From Bdellovibrio sp. ArHS (GTDB taxonomy: Bacteria; Bdellovibrionota; Bdellovibrionia; Bdellovibrionales; Bdellovibrionaceae): DNA of 42,221 bases. Position numbers and translations under genes: made by a program. The notes beneath the pieces are model-generated. The model was given only the letters and a program-made list of their open reading frames with translations, had not been told where the DNA came from and did no database searches. The stretch covers positions 1 through 42,221 of the forward strand of contig NZ_JTEV01000033.1 in the NCBI RefSeq assembly GCF_000786105.1, in the 5' to 3' direction. Positions 1-8,522 of this stretch are shown here, one piece after another (within the stretch, counting starts at the first letter, position 1; the number at the start of each line of letters is the position of its first letter).

Positions 1-1479
1 TGCCAACAACGCTTTTTTAGTGTCGTCAGAAATCGCTTTCTTCTCGCTAATTGTTTTGATGATGTCAGAGTGCTTGTTTTTCAAGAACTCGATCATCTCT
101 TTTTCGTATCTCTTAACGTCTGTCTCTGGGTAAGCATCAACAAATGCATTTCCAGCTGCGAAGATCATAACGATTTGTTCTTCAACTTTTACTGGAGAGT
201 ATTGAGGTTGTTTCAACACTTCGATCAAACGACGACCACGTGCCAACTGTTGTTGAGACGCTTTATCCAAGTCAGATGCGAACGCTGCGAATGCTTCCAT
301 AGAGCGGAACTGAGCAAGCTCAAGTTTCAAAGAACCTGCAACTTGTTTCATCGCTTTAATTTGCGCCGCACCACCCACGCGAGAAACTGATTTACCTACA
401 GAGATCGCTGGACGCACACCTTTGTAGAATAGATCTGATTCAAGGAAGATCTGACCGTCAGTGATAGAGATTACGTTTGTCGGGATATATGCAGAGATAT
501 CGCCCGCCTGTGTCTCGATGATTGGCAACGCAGTCAAAGAACCGCCGCCTTTATCTGCAGACAATTTAGAAGCACGCTCAAGAAGACGGCTATGGCAATA
601 GAACACGTCGCCGGGATAAGCTTCACGTCCTGGAGGACGACGAAGAAGAAGAGACAATTGACGGTAAGCTTGCGCTTGTTTCGTCAAGTCATCGTAAACG
701 ATCAAAGCATGTCTGCCAGTATCGCGGAAGTATTCAGCCATTGCTGTACCAGAATAAGCCGCAAGGTATTGAAGTGGCGCTGGATCAGACGCATTTGCTG
801 CAATAACAGTCGTGTACTCAAGAGCACCCGCTGCACGCAATTTTTCAACTACGAGCGCAACAGTCGATTGTTTTTGACCAATCGCCACGTAGAAGCAATG
901 AACGTTTTGGCCTTTTTGGTTGATGATAGCGTCAACCGCGATAGTCGTTTTACCAGTTTGACGGTCACCGATAATCAGCTCACGTTGACCACGACCGATT
1001 GGTACTAGAGCGTCGATAGCTTTGATACCTGTTTGAAGAGGTTCTTCAACTGGGTGACGGTATACGATACCAGGAGCCTTCGTCTCAACGATACGAGAGT
1101 GTGGCGTGTTGATAGGTCCACGACCGTCGATCGGGTTACCAAGAGCGTCTACGACGCGACCAAGAAGAGCCTCACCAACTGGAACGGAAACGATTTTTTT
1201 AGTTCTTTTAACAGTGTCGCCTTCTTTGATTTGACGATCTTCACCGAACAAAACGGTACCAACGTGACCTTCTTCAAGGTTCAATACCATTCCGTAAACT
1301 TCGCCTGGGAACTCAACAAGTTCACCAGCCATTGCATTTTCAAGACCGTAGATACGAGCAACCCCGTCCCCTACTGCAAGAACGCTACCTGTTTCACTTA
1401 CTTCAATCTTTTTATTGTATTGATTGATTTGCTCTTTGAGAACGCGACTGATTTCGTCGGCACGGATTTGTGTTTCCAT
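1..1479 (-). CDS. atpA: ATP synthase F1 subunit alpha, partial (C-terminus cut by window edge)
   Basis: This is the nucleotide-binding, non-catalytic alpha subunit of the F1 head, which alternates with beta around gamma on the cytoplasmic side of the inner membrane. On the minus strand the protein begins [18 protein letters not shown], the usual alpha-subunit start, and 493 codons are present. The reading frame is still open at base 1 in the ...KKALLA region, so roughly the last ten residues and the stop lie outside the window. The ATG at 1479 is preceded by an AGGAG Shine-Dalgarno sequence. The stop of atpH lies 2 bases upstream, so the two genes are co-transcribed. The many plus-strand open frames across this region are antisense shadows. 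The remaining F1 genes (gamma, beta, epsilon) are expected just beyond the left edge. Confidence 0.96.
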   Translation of the reverse strand, partial: METQIRADEISRVLKEQINQYNKKIEVSETGSVLAVGDGVARIYGLENAMAGELVEFPGEVYGMVLNLEEGHVGTVLFGEDRQIKEGDTVKRTKKIVSVPVGEALLGRVVDALGNPIDGRGPINTPHSRIVETKAPGIVYRHPVEEPLQTGIKAIDALVPIGRGQRELIIGDRQTGKTTIAVDAIINQKGQNVHCFYVAIGQKQSTVALVVEKLRAAGALEYTTVIAANASDPAPLQYLAAYSGTAMAEYFRDTGRHALIVYDDLTKQAQAYRQLSLLLRRPPGREAYPGDVFYCHSRLLERASKLSADKGGGSLTALPIIETQAGDISAYIPTNVISITDGQIFLESDLFYKGVRPAISVGKSVSRVGGAAQIKAMKQVAGSLKLELAQFRSMEAFAAFASDLDKASQQQLARGRRLIEVLKQPQYSPVKVEEQIVMIFAAGNAFVDAYPETDVKRYEKEMIEFLKNKHSDIIKTISEKKAISDDTKKALLA

Positions 1480-1481
1480 TT

Positions 1482-2030
1482 TTAGTTGGCTCTCCTGTTT
1501 AATTCTTCATTCAATTTTTTTAAGTGCGTGTCGATACTGTCATCAAAAGTCCATCCGCCCACCTGAGCAACAACGCCGCCCAAAAGCTTTGGATCTTGTT
1601 CGTAAGTCAATACGATCTTCTTATTAAGAACTTTATTGATTTTTTGTTCGATTTCTTTTTGTGCATCAGCTGACAGAGGCTGAGCAGAACGAACCACACC
1701 ACGAGTGATGCCCTCTTCAAGGTCCAACATTTCCTGGAATGCATGAACGACTTGATCAAGAGCCTCAAGACGACCCTTTTCACCCATCAATACCAATGTA
1801 TTTAGGACTTCTTGAGAAACACCTTTACCAGTCAAAGCGGCCTTCACAGCAGTCACTTTTTGATCGGATGAAATCATCGGGTTTGCAAAATAACTTTTTA
1901 CAGCGGCGTCCAATTTGAAAGCTTCAGAAATCGCTTTCAATTCACCAAACACCTTTGAGTGTGTGCCTTGTTGTTTTGCTACGGCCAAAAGGGCTTTCGC
2001 GTAACTTTTTGCTACTTCACTAGTTCTCAT
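1482..2030 (-). CDS. atpH: ATP synthase F1 subunit delta (OSCP-like)
   Basis: A 182-residue delta subunit, which joins the peripheral b stalk to the top of the alpha3beta3 head. The sequence starts [18 protein letters not shown], typical of the family's N-terminal helical bundle. It ends with the conserved beta-rich region ([22 protein letters not shown], then [11 protein letters not shown]). Length matches the family (about 175-185). A GGAG Shine-Dalgarno sequence lies about 8 bases before the ATG. It is 3 bases downstream of atpF and 2 bases upstream of atpA, in the order b'-b-delta-alpha. Confidence 0.96.
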   Translation of the reverse strand: MRTSEVAKSYAKALLAVAKQQGTHSKVFGELKAISEAFKLDAAVKSYFANPMISSDQKVTAVKAALTGKGVSQEVLNTLVLMGEKGRLEALDQVVHAFQEMLDLEEGITRGVVRSAQPLSADAQKEIEQKINKVLNKKIVLTYEQDPKLLGGVVAQVGGWTFDDSIDTHLKKLNEELNRRAN

Positions 2031-2033
2031 CGG

Positions 2034-2582
2034 CTACACTCCAACGTGGTTGATAAAATCTTTTTGAAGTTTTTGTTGATCTGCGGACCCAATGTCTTTT
2101 GTCAAAACAGTGCGGGCCGCTTCCATAGAGTCTTTCAAAAGTTGAGCACGCAATTCGTTTTGTGCGCGTTGAACTTCAAGCTTCGCAGTCAACTCTGCAT
2201 CTTGACGAATGCGTTTTGTAACTTCATTAGCTTCGTCCAAGATTTGTTTTTTCATATCATCAGCATGAGCTTGCGCCTTACGAAGAGACTCTTCACGAGT
2301 CGCATCCAGGTTCGCCAACTTGTTTTTGATATCAACGAATTCTTTTTCCGCTTGCTCGCGAGCAAATGCAGATTTTTGCGCAGCCTCAAGGTAGGCCGCT
2401 TTTCTTCCAGAGAAGAAAGTAACGATTCCGTCTTTAGTGAAATAGATAAGACCGGCAACCAAAATGGCTACGTTAATCGCCTGGTACATGACCGCTGATG
2501 GAATACCATCATGGTGACCGCCGCCAGCCGCAATCGCCAGTGCAGGCGCTGAAATAATTAAAAGTGATACAAGCAACTTCAT
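2034..2582 (-). CDS. atpF: ATP synthase Fo subunit b, with signal-like N-terminus
   Basis: One of two b-type peripheral stalk subunits, 182 residues. It has a hydrophobic leader-like segment at residues 1-18 followed by GGGHHDG, a second hydrophobic segment at about 29-48 that should be the membrane anchor, and then a long charged helix rich in Ala, Glu, Lys and Gln for the stalk. The leader-like extension before the real anchor is also seen in some deltaproteobacterial b subunits (family knowledge), but whether it is cleaved cannot be told here. An AGAGGG Shine-Dalgarno sequence precedes the ATG. It lies 10 bases downstream of the second b gene and pairs with it as a b/b' heterodimer. Confidence 0.93.
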   Translation of the reverse strand: MKLLVSLLIISAPALAIAAGGGHHDGIPSAVMYQAINVAILVAGLIYFTKDGIVTFFSGRKAAYLEAAQKSAFAREQAEKEFVDIKNKLANLDATREESLRKAQAHADDMKKQILDEANEVTKRIRQDAELTAKLEVQRAQNELRAQLLKDSMEAARTVLTKDIGSADQQKLQKDFINHVGV

Positions 2583-2592
2583 GTCTGCCCTC

Positions 2593-3024
2593 TTATTTTA
2601 ACAACTTAGTAGTGATTGCCATCGCCACGGCGCTTGTTTGAGCTTTCAACTCAGATGTCGCCGCTTGAACTGCAGAAGTGATTTTTGTGCGGTTGGATTG
2701 AACCAGCTGTTCCGATTCAGAACGAGCTTTAGCAACAAGAACTTCGTAGTCTTTGTTAGCTTGAGATTTTGCAGCATCGACGATGCCTTTAATCTGAGAG
2801 TTTAGATCACGAGTTTTGGTCTCGTACTCTGTTTGCAACTCTACGGATTTGTTTTGATATTCAAGAGCAAGATCTTCTCCCCCTTTTGTTCTTCTTTGTC
2901 TTTCATCGAGTGCGTGCGCATAAGGCGCGAACACGACTTTGCTCAGAAAGATCAAAGCAATAGCAAAAAGAACAAACTGAAAGGCCGCTGTGGTATTGAT
3001 ACCTAATTGTCCAAAAATGTCCAT
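2593..3024 (-). CDS. ATP synthase Fo subunit b' (second b-type subunit)
   Basis: A 143-residue b-type stalk protein. A single N-terminal membrane segment (about residues 12-34, AAFQFVLFAIALIFLSKVVF) is followed by the family's PYAHALDERQ motif and a long heptad-like helix. Two unequal b genes in tandem are typical of b/b' heterodimeric stalks. It is the first gene of this operon: the upstream 94 bases contain a promoter-like sequence, and the ATG at 3024 follows an AGGGA Shine-Dalgarno sequence about 10 bases away. Which of the two b-like genes should be called b or b' is by analogy only. Confidence 0.9.
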   Translation of the reverse strand: MDIFGQLGINTTAAFQFVLFAIALIFLSKVVFAPYAHALDERQRRTKGGEDLALEYQNKSVELQTEYETKTRDLNSQIKGIVDAAKSQANKDYEVLVAKARSESEQLVQSNRTKITSAVQAATSELKAQTSAVAMAITTKLLK

Positions 3025-3058
3025 TTGGTTGAAATCCCTACTGATTTTTTGAGCTTTG

Positions 3059-3088
3059 GGATTAGCATTCGGGCTTGGAAGTGGTCAA
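3059..3088 (-). promoter_or_regulatory. Candidate sigma-70-type promoter of the ATP synthase b'-b-delta-alpha operon
   Basis: On the minus strand TTGACC (3083-3088) is followed after 18 bases by TAATCC (3059-3064). A GCTAAT reading gives a slightly shorter spacing. It lies 35 bases upstream of the first ATG, between the bactofilin stop and the b' start. This is a visual match only. Confidence 0.35.
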
Positions 3089-3118
3089 CGTAATTTTACT
3101 AGTTGATAATGTTGCTGC

Positions 3119-3484
3119 CTAAGACTTAGGCATATAGGACGCGCCCTCGAAAACAACCCCTTCGTCAATACGTAAGCTGGGGCTTGTCACCGTGCCTTTA
3201 AACACGGCAGGTGGGTGCATAATAACTCTGCGACGGGCAAAGAGATTTCCCTCAACCCGGCCGCTAATAACTATAGTATCAGCCTCAATTTGAGCAGTTA
3301 CAAAGGCACCTTCATTAATAACGATGGTGTCCTTGGTAAAGATTTCCCCCTTAAAGTCCCCGCCGATTTGCACGGTGCCTTCGAAGCTGAGCTTTCCTTC
3401 GAAATGCGTCCCCTGGTCAAGGATTGCCGTCACATGACCAGAAAGGAGATCTTCTTGTAATGAGGGAGGAAATGCTACTGCCAT
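3119..3484 (-). CDS. Bactofilin (DUF583 cytoskeletal protein), overlapping parB
   Basis: Bactofilins are nucleotide-independent polymer-forming proteins with a right-handed beta-helix core. They act as scaffolds for polar or cell-wall machinery. This 121-residue protein shows the expected pattern: a short unstructured N-terminus ending near LLSG, then repeated short strands (THFEGKLSFEGTVQIGGDFKGEI, ...TIVISGRVEGNLFA, ...AVFKGTV) and a short tail. Its ATG lies inside the last codons of parB, a 10-base overlap, so it is probably translationally coupled to parAB. Family knowledge: in Myxococcus, bactofilins position ParABS components. That the same holds here is inference. Confidence 0.93.
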   Translation of the reverse strand: MAVAFPPSLQEDLLSGHVTAILDQGTHFEGKLSFEGTVQIGGDFKGEIFTKDTIVINEGAFVTAQIEADTIVISGRVEGNLFARRRVIMHPPAVFKGTVTSPSLRIDEGVVFEGASYMPKS

Positions 3485-4500
3485 CCTTCTTTAAGCCTAT
3501 CTACTAAATTCGTTAATTCATCGTCTGAATAGAAATGAATACTAATCTTACCTTTTGAGTTGGAATAATCAATGTTCACTTTTGTGCCCATGATCTTTTG
3601 TAACTCATCGCCAAGACCCGCGATCAAGCGCTGCGTAACGTTTGAATCAAAGGAAACAGGTTCTTCTTTTTCCTCTGCTCCCTTTACAACGGCCTGCACC
3701 ATTTTTTCCAGCTTACGAACCGCAATTTTTTCATTTACGACTTTTTTCGCAAACTCGAGCTGCTTCTTTGGATCAGGCAACGCCAAAAGAACTTTTGCAT
3801 GACCGACTGAAAGCGTATTTTCGGAAATCATGGTTTTGATCTCTTCAGATAAAGAAAGAAGACGAACGGCGTTCGCTACCGTCGCCCGATCCTTACCAAC
3901 CTTCTCGGCTACCTGCTGTTGAGACAGTTTAAACTCAGTAATTAAGCGAGAATATCCCTCTGCCTCTTCAATTGGATTCAAGTCTTCACGCTGAATATTC
4001 TCAACAATCGCAAGCTCCAAGGCCTGCTTGTCATCGTAATTCTTAAGAATTACTGGAACTTCATGAAGTCCCGCCAGCTGAGCAGCTCGCCAACGACGTT
4101 CACCGGCGACAATTTCAAGTTTCCCTGATGTCGTACGACGAGCCACGATAGGCTGAAGAATTCCGTTCTCTTTAATAGATTGAGAAAGCTCCTGAAGAGG
4201 CTCTTTTTCAAAAGACGTACGAGGTTGATACTTTCCAGGCGAAAGTTTATCAATTCCCACCTTCCAGATTTTACTCTCAGGATCTACGGGAGGGGCGACG
4301 GGTGTCGCGGGTTGAGAGCTCACGGGAGCAGTGGGAGTTGACGATGAAGTTACATTTTGAGAGTTCGCAGCCGCGCCAGCCGGAGCTGCTACAGAAGGAG
4401 CTTTTGCAGGTGCCTCTGGGGCGGGTCCGCCAAGCAAAGAGCCCAGCCCACGACCCAATCCCTTCTTTTTGTTTGAAGATTCAACAGCAAAATCAGACAT
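3475..4500 (-). CDS. parB: Chromosome-partitioning protein ParB (CTP-dependent parS clamp)
   Basis: A 341-residue ParB that loads at parS sites and spreads along DNA. Residues 15-23 (LGRGLGSLL) form the conserved N-terminal ParA-stimulating motif. Residues 26-75 are a Pro/Ala/Ser-rich linker, longer than in many ParBs. The CTP-binding motifs are GERRWRA (133-139) and NIQREDLNPIEEA (168-180). A helix-turn-helix follows (LSQQQVAEKVGKDRATVANA, about 192-211), and the C-terminus holds a dimerisation segment. The ATG at 4500 overlaps the parA stop by 8 bases and the end overlaps the bactofilin start, giving a tightly coupled parA-parB-bactofilin unit. Matching parS sites lie nearby at 5429 and 5952. 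Confidence 0.97.
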   Translation of the reverse strand: MSDFAVESSNKKKGLGRGLGSLLGGPAPEAPAKAPSVAAPAGAAANSQNVTSSSTPTAPVSSQPATPVAPPVDPESKIWKVGIDKLSPGKYQPRTSFEKEPLQELSQSIKENGILQPIVARRTTSGKLEIVAGERRWRAAQLAGLHEVPVILKNYDDKQALELAIVENIQREDLNPIEEAEGYSRLITEFKLSQQQVAEKVGKDRATVANAVRLLSLSEEIKTMISENTLSVGHAKVLLALPDPKKQLEFAKKVVNEKIAVRKLEKMVQAVVKGAEEKEEPVSFDSNVTQRLIAGLGDELQKIMGTKVNIDYSNSKGKISIHFYSDDELTNLVDRLKEGWQ

Positions 4501-5326
4501 TTACTTCCCCTTCGTAAGCATTTTGTTGTGTCTGCGGAACCGCTTCAGAGGTGTTTTTTTGCACCGAACGTGCAATCACTTCTTTTGCTAGCTCCAAATA
4601 TCTTGTCGCGCCGATGGATTTGCTGTCGTATTCGAAGATGGATTGTCCATGGCTTGGTGCCTCACTGAGGCGTACATTTCTAGGAATGATGGCGTTAAAT
4701 ACTTTATCGCCAAAGTGGTTTTTAATTTCAGTCACAACCTGGTGACTGAGATTATTACGGCTATCAAACATCGTTAGCACGATGCCTTCGATATGAAGTT
4801 GCGGGTTTAAATTCTTTTTGATCAGACCGGCCGTATTCAAAAGCTGACTCAATCCCTCAAGAGCATAGTATTCACATTGAAGCGGAACCAAGAAGCTGTC
4901 CGCCGCATTGAGAGCATTAAGAGTAATCAGACCCAAGGATGGTGGGCAGTCGATGATAACAAAGTCGTACAGATCAGCGACTGTGGCAATTGCCTGTTTT
5001 AAGCGATATTCACGATGCGGCATATCAACAAGTTCAATTTCCGCCCCAACCAAATCAGGATTAGCCGTGGATACCTTTAAGTTTGGATTTGCCGTGTTTT
5101 GAGTAGCCTCGGAAAGTGTTTTTTCACCGATGAGTACGTGGTAGCTATTCGCATCTTGGCTTTCGTATCTTTTGATACCCAATCCACTCGAAGCGTTGCC
5201 TTGAGGGTCCATATCGATCAAAAGAACTCTTTTACCAAGAGTAGCCAGGGCAGAAGAGATATTAACAGACGTCGTTGTCTTGCCTACGCCACCCTTTTGG
5301 TTAGCTATACAGATCGTTTTTGCCAT
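4493..5326 (-). CDS. parA: Chromosome-partitioning ATPase ParA (Soj family)
   Basis: A 277-residue Walker-type ATPase that forms the nucleoid-bound gradient along which ParB-parS complexes move. The deviant Walker A KGGVGKTT lies at residues 11-18, with the signature lysine at 11, followed by LIDMDPQGNASSG and the Walker B region FVIIDCPPSLG. An in-frame start 16 codons further upstream is possible. I chose the ATG at 5326 because a full AAGGAGG Shine-Dalgarno sequence lies just before it and the protein then begins MAKTICIANQKGG as in other Soj proteins. It is the first gene of the parA-parB-bactofilin unit. Confidence 0.97.
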   Translation of the reverse strand: MAKTICIANQKGGVGKTTTSVNISSALATLGKRVLLIDMDPQGNASSGLGIKRYESQDANSYHVLIGEKTLSEATQNTANPNLKVSTANPDLVGAEIELVDMPHREYRLKQAIATVADLYDFVIIDCPPSLGLITLNALNAADSFLVPLQCEYYALEGLSQLLNTAGLIKKNLNPQLHIEGIVLTMFDSRNNLSHQVVTEIKNHFGDKVFNAIIPRNVRLSEAPSHGQSIFEYDSKSIGATRYLELAKEVIARSVQKNTSEAVPQTQQNAYEGEVNV

Positions 5327-5404
5327 TTTTCCTCCTTGAGATTCAAAAGTCGGACTTTTTGGAAAAACTTGCAAGAATAAAGACTAGTTTTTCGCGCCAC
5401 ACCT

Positions 5405-5410
5405 TATGAT
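5405..5410 (+). promoter_or_regulatory. Possible -10 element (TATGAT) ahead of the lipoprotein gene
   Basis: TATGAT differs from TATAAT at one base and lies 18 bases before the first parS site. No convincing -35 hexamer is seen at the usual distance (GACTAG). If real, transcription would begin around 5417, placing parS in the 5' leader of the lipoprotein mRNA. Weak call. Confidence 0.25.
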
Positions 5411-5428
5411 TTTTTGAAAAACAGCCGA

Positions 5429-5444
5429 TGTTCCACGTGGAACA
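5429..5444. other. parS site 1 (ParB-binding palindrome)
   Basis: TGTTCCACGTGGAACA is a perfect 16-bp palindrome and a one-base-per-arm variant of the classic parS (TGTTTCACGTGAAACA). It lies in the parA-lipoprotein divergent intergenic region, about 8 kb from dnaA, where parS sites normally occur. Its right arm (GTGGA) lies about 6 bases before the lipoprotein ATG and seems to act as that gene's Shine-Dalgarno sequence. Confidence 0.95.
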
Positions 5445-5447
5445 ACC

Positions 5448-5948
5448 ATGTTTATAAGATTTTTCTGTCTAATCATTCTTTCTTTCGCTGTTTCAGCGTG
5501 TAATAAGCCGGATCCAAACCCCGAGCTCAAAGATCCTATATATTCTGACTTAAACACTACGCTGGCGGCAGCAAATGCGGCACTTGAGGCCGAGAAAAAG
5601 GCCCTTGAGGGTTTTCAAAAAGAACTCGTCGACGTAGTTCCACAGACAGGTCAAATTAAGTACGCGCAAAAGAGAGTCTTTGAATCTCAACAGAAGATAT
5701 CTAGGCTCGAGCAGGAAAAGCAGTACCTAGAGTTAAAATTGGAAGCTCGAAAGAAGTCCTCTAAAAAAGCCTATCTTGCCGCCTTTAAAAAGGGTGATAT
5801 CTGGCCAAATCCTAAGGAATTTGAGGATTATCAGGCCGAAAAGAAACTTCGGGAAGCCAAAAGAACCTGGGACGTAAAGCAAAGAATGCAAGAAATGGGT
5901 TTCGGAGACGAAAAAGCCCCAGCTGTACCGGCTGAGGCTTCACATTAG
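5448..5948 (+). CDS. Small coiled-coil lipoprotein gene between two parS sites
   Basis: A 166-residue protein of no family I recognise. Residues 1-17 are a hydrophobic signal sequence ending in the lipobox VSAC, so Cys18 should be lipidated and the mature protein anchored to an envelope membrane. The mature part is highly charged and mostly helical (about 40-145, long Ala/Glu/Lys/Gln runs), which suggests coiled coil. The tail is Pro/Ala-rich. The gene is oriented against all its neighbours, the only plus-strand gene left of the origin. It starts 3 bases after parS site 1 and stops 3 bases before parS site 2. There is no Shine-Dalgarno sequence other than GTGGA inside parS. Its function is unknown, and a link to segregation is inference from position only. 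Confidence 0.88.
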   Translation: MFIRFFCLIILSFAVSACNKPDPNPELKDPIYSDLNTTLAAANAALEAEKKALEGFQKELVDVVPQTGQIKYAQKRVFESQQKISRLEQEKQYLELKLEARKKSSKKAYLAAFKKGDIWPNPKEFEDYQAEKKLREAKRTWDVKQRMQEMGFGDEKAPAVPAEASH

Positions 5949-5951
5949 TGA

Positions 5952-5967
5952 TGTTCCACGTGGAACA
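5952..5967. other. parS site 2 (ParB-binding palindrome)
   Basis: An identical 16-bp TGTTCCACGTGGAACA, 523 bp from site 1. Here the palindrome extends to 18 bp (ATGTTCCACGTGGAACAT). It lies between the convergent 3' ends of the lipoprotein gene and rsmG. Confidence 0.95.
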
Positions 5968-5975
5968 TTTCAAAT

Positions 5976-6641
5976 TTAAGCGATTTTATCTGTTTTAACG
6001 ACTGAAAACTTAACTGCTCCCACCGGAAGCTTGTACTCGCCCACTAGTGAGGGAGTCCAAATAGAACAAAGCTGAGTTGGAATCTCACCGACTTCAATTC
6101 CCCACTCTTCACTCTTAAGATGATAGAATGCGCCACCCTTTTGCATGACTTTACGACAAGAAAGAATGGTTCTTGAGATGTTTGCAAAACCTCGAGCCAT
6201 CGCATACTGAAGGCTGTTCTCAGGTAAAGACTCTACATTCTTATTTTCAACCGTCACGTTCGAAAGTTTTAAGTGAGACGCCAGGTGCTTTAGAAACTCA
6301 CACTTCTTTTGATCAATATCTAGAAGTGTCACTTGGATTTGCGGGTACAGGATAGCGAAGACCATTCCAGGGAATCCGTTTCCGCTTCCAACATCCGTGA
6401 TCTTATCAATTTTGGGATTCGACCTTTGTATAGTCCGAGAGGCCAAGATCGAATCAGCAAAATGAACAGCATCAGCAACAAAGACTGTTTTTGGAGAAAT
6501 CAAAGTGAGTGTGCGGTTAAATTTCAAAAGCTCTTCGTGATAAGCCTTAAGTCGAGTTCGTGTCTCAGGACTTAGATCCGGAAACCATTCGTCAATTCTC
6601 CAATATATGGTCGGAACGTCCTGTTGATCCTTGTTGTTCAA
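5976..6641 (-). CDS. rsmG: 16S rRNA (guanine-527-N7)-methyltransferase RsmG
   Basis: RsmG (GidB) uses S-adenosylmethionine to methylate G527 of 16S rRNA. The SAM-binding motif DVGSGNGFPG is present, followed by LLDIDQKKCEFL, the acidic binding loop, and later MARGFANI, as in the family. No ATG start fits. An AAGGAG Shine-Dalgarno sequence lies 7 bases before a TTG at 6641, giving 221 residues; a second TTG two codons upstream (6647) is too close to the Shine-Dalgarno sequence. The start lies about 50 bases inside the end of mnmG, so translation is probably coupled. The order mnmE-mnmG-rsmG-parA-parB near oriC is widely conserved. Confidence 0.93.
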   Translation of the reverse strand: MNNKDQQDVPTIYWRIDEWFPDLSPETRTRLKAYHEELLKFNRTLTLISPKTVFVADAVHFADSILASRTIQRSNPKIDKITDVGSGNGFPGMVFAILYPQIQVTLLDIDQKKCEFLKHLASHLKLSNVTVENKNVESLPENSLQYAMARGFANISRTILSCRKVMQKGGAFYHLKSEEWGIEVGEIPTQLCSIWTPSLVGEYKLPVGAVKFSVVKTDKIA

Positions 6642-8520
6642 GCCCAATCTCCTTGATCTTTTTGTGACCTTTTAGATGGATCATTATAGCCTGAACAGCA
6701 GATGGATTGACACCACTTATGCGTTGAGCTTGGCCTAAGGTACGTGGTCTAACGCGCTGCAACTTATCTTTCTCTTCGTTAGAAAGGCCGCGAATATCTG
6801 CGTAAATCAGATCCGCAGGAAGAACCATTTCTTCCAATCTTTTTGACTGATTGATGAGTTCCATCTGTCGCTTCACGTATCCTGAGTACTTAACTTCGAT
6901 TTCCACGGGTTCACTAACATTTGGATCCACATCGACGCTGAAATTAAGTTGTTCTAAGTGTGAACAAGAAATCTCGGGTCTACGCAGCAACTCCTCGTAA
7001 GTTAAAGACTTTGTTAGTTCTGGAGTGGGAAAGGTCGCAAGTAATTCTTGGACGTCTTTAGTTGGATAAACCTTTTCGGAACGCAATCTTTCCAGCAAAC
7101 TTTTTCTTTTCGCTTGAAGATCCGTCAGGATTTGCAAAGAAGCCTTAGAGACAATACCAATCTTTTCAGCAATAGCACCTAACCTATCGATAGTATTATC
7201 TTCCCTAAGAACTAAACGATGTTCCGCACGAGACGTAAACATTCGATACGGCTCACGAGTGCCTTTGGTGACAAGGTCATCAATAAGCACACCTATATAG
7301 GCTTCATCACGATTCAAAATAAACTCTTCACGTCCCAAAATACTATGGGCGGCGTTTACGCCAGCGACAAAACCTTGAGCCGCGGCCTCTTCGTAACCTG
7401 AAGTTCCGTTGATTTGACCGGCAAGAAAAAGCTGACGGATTGTTCGAGTCTCAAGCCGATGCCAAATTTGCGTCGGCTCAATATAGTCGTACTCCACCGC
7501 ATAACCGTAACGGACTACCTTCACGTTCTCTAATCCAGGAATGGTTTTCAAAAAGGCATCTTGGACGTCTTCGGGAAGACTTGTGGAAATGCCCTGAAGA
7601 TAAATAAGGTCCGTGTTCAAACCTTCCGGCTCCAAGAATGTTTGATGACTGTTCTTTTCGGCAAAGCGAGTGATCTTGTCTTCGATGGAAGGACAATAAC
7701 GTGGACCAACACCCTCAATGATCCCGCAGAACATGGGTGATTTATCCAAGTTCGCGCGAATAATTTCGTGTGTTTCTTCGGTTGTCCGGGTCAGATAACA
7801 AAGAATCTGCGGAAGCTTCAACTGATTGGAAGATCTATAACTAAATGGATATATCTTTTCGTCGCCAGCCTGAGGAACCGTCTTCGACCAGTCAATGCTG
7901 TCTTTATGAAGACGCGCCGGAGTGCCGGTTTTTAGACGCTTCACTTCGAAACCGAATTGGGCCAACTGATCAGAAAGTCCGATAGAAGGTTTATCGCCCA
8001 CTCGACCGCCGGCTTCCTGACGTAAACCAATGTGCATAACACCGTTCATGAATGTACCGGTGGTGATAATCGTCGCCTTCGCAAAAATTTCTGATCCATC
8101 TTGAAGGACGACTCCAACGCACAGATCTTTTTCTAGGATAAGACGTTTCACTTCTCCTTCTAAAAGATCTAAGTTCGGCTGATTTTTAAGCGCGTCAGTT
8201 TGAAACTGGGAATAAAGATGTTTGTCGTTCTGAACGCGAGTGCCACGTACTGCAGGACCCTTTGAGGAATTCAAACGTTTATACTGAATGGTAGTTTCAT
8301 CGGCGGCGACACCCATCTGTCCACCCAAAACATCAATTTCTCGAACCATGTGGCCTTTAGCTAAACCACCTATGGAAGGATTGCAGCTCATGTAAGCAAT
8401 ACGATTGATATTGGAAGTGACCATCAAAGTTTGAAGGCCCAGGCGTGCAGATGCCAAGCAAGCTTCAACGCCCGCGTGTCCCGCGCCAACGACAATCACA
8501 TCATACTTTTTTGAATTCAT
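6592..8520 (-). CDS. mnmG: tRNA U34 carboxymethylaminomethyl-modification enzyme MnmG (GidA)
   Basis: The FAD-binding partner of MnmE, which together modify the wobble uridine of several tRNAs. The N-terminal dinucleotide-binding motif VVGAGHAGVEA is at about residues 10-20, GGLAKGHMVREID and CNPSIGG follow, and the conserved cysteine lies in GPRYCPSIEDK. The C-terminal helical domain ends with a 20-residue tail overlapping rsmG. I took the ATG at 8520 (642 residues, close to E. coli's 629) because a GGGAAG Shine-Dalgarno sequence sits 5 bases away; a TTG six codons upstream would lack one. The mnmE stop lies 2 bases upstream, so the two partners are co-expressed. Confidence 0.97.
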   Translation of the reverse strand: MNSKKYDVIVVGAGHAGVEACLASARLGLQTLMVTSNINRIAYMSCNPSIGGLAKGHMVREIDVLGGQMGVAADETTIQYKRLNSSKGPAVRGTRVQNDKHLYSQFQTDALKNQPNLDLLEGEVKRLILEKDLCVGVVLQDGSEIFAKATIITTGTFMNGVMHIGLRQEAGGRVGDKPSIGLSDQLAQFGFEVKRLKTGTPARLHKDSIDWSKTVPQAGDEKIYPFSYRSSNQLKLPQILCYLTRTTEETHEIIRANLDKSPMFCGIIEGVGPRYCPSIEDKITRFAEKNSHQTFLEPEGLNTDLIYLQGISTSLPEDVQDAFLKTIPGLENVKVVRYGYAVEYDYIEPTQIWHRLETRTIRQLFLAGQINGTSGYEEAAAQGFVAGVNAAHSILGREEFILNRDEAYIGVLIDDLVTKGTREPYRMFTSRAEHRLVLREDNTIDRLGAIAEKIGIVSKASLQILTDLQAKRKSLLERLRSEKVYPTKDVQELLATFPTPELTKSLTYEELLRRPEISCSHLEQLNFSVDVDPNVSEPVEIEVKYSGYVKRQMELINQSKRLEEMVLPADLIYADIRGLSNEEKDKLQRVRPRTLGQAQRISGVNPSAVQAIMIHLKGHKKIKEIGLEQQGSTGRSDHILEN

Positions 8521-8522
8521 AG

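Noticed and set aside
70..1485. Several plus-strand open frames of 100-150 codons over the ATP synthase alpha gene
   Set aside because: They are reverse-strand shadows of atpA, which has an unambiguous protein sequence.
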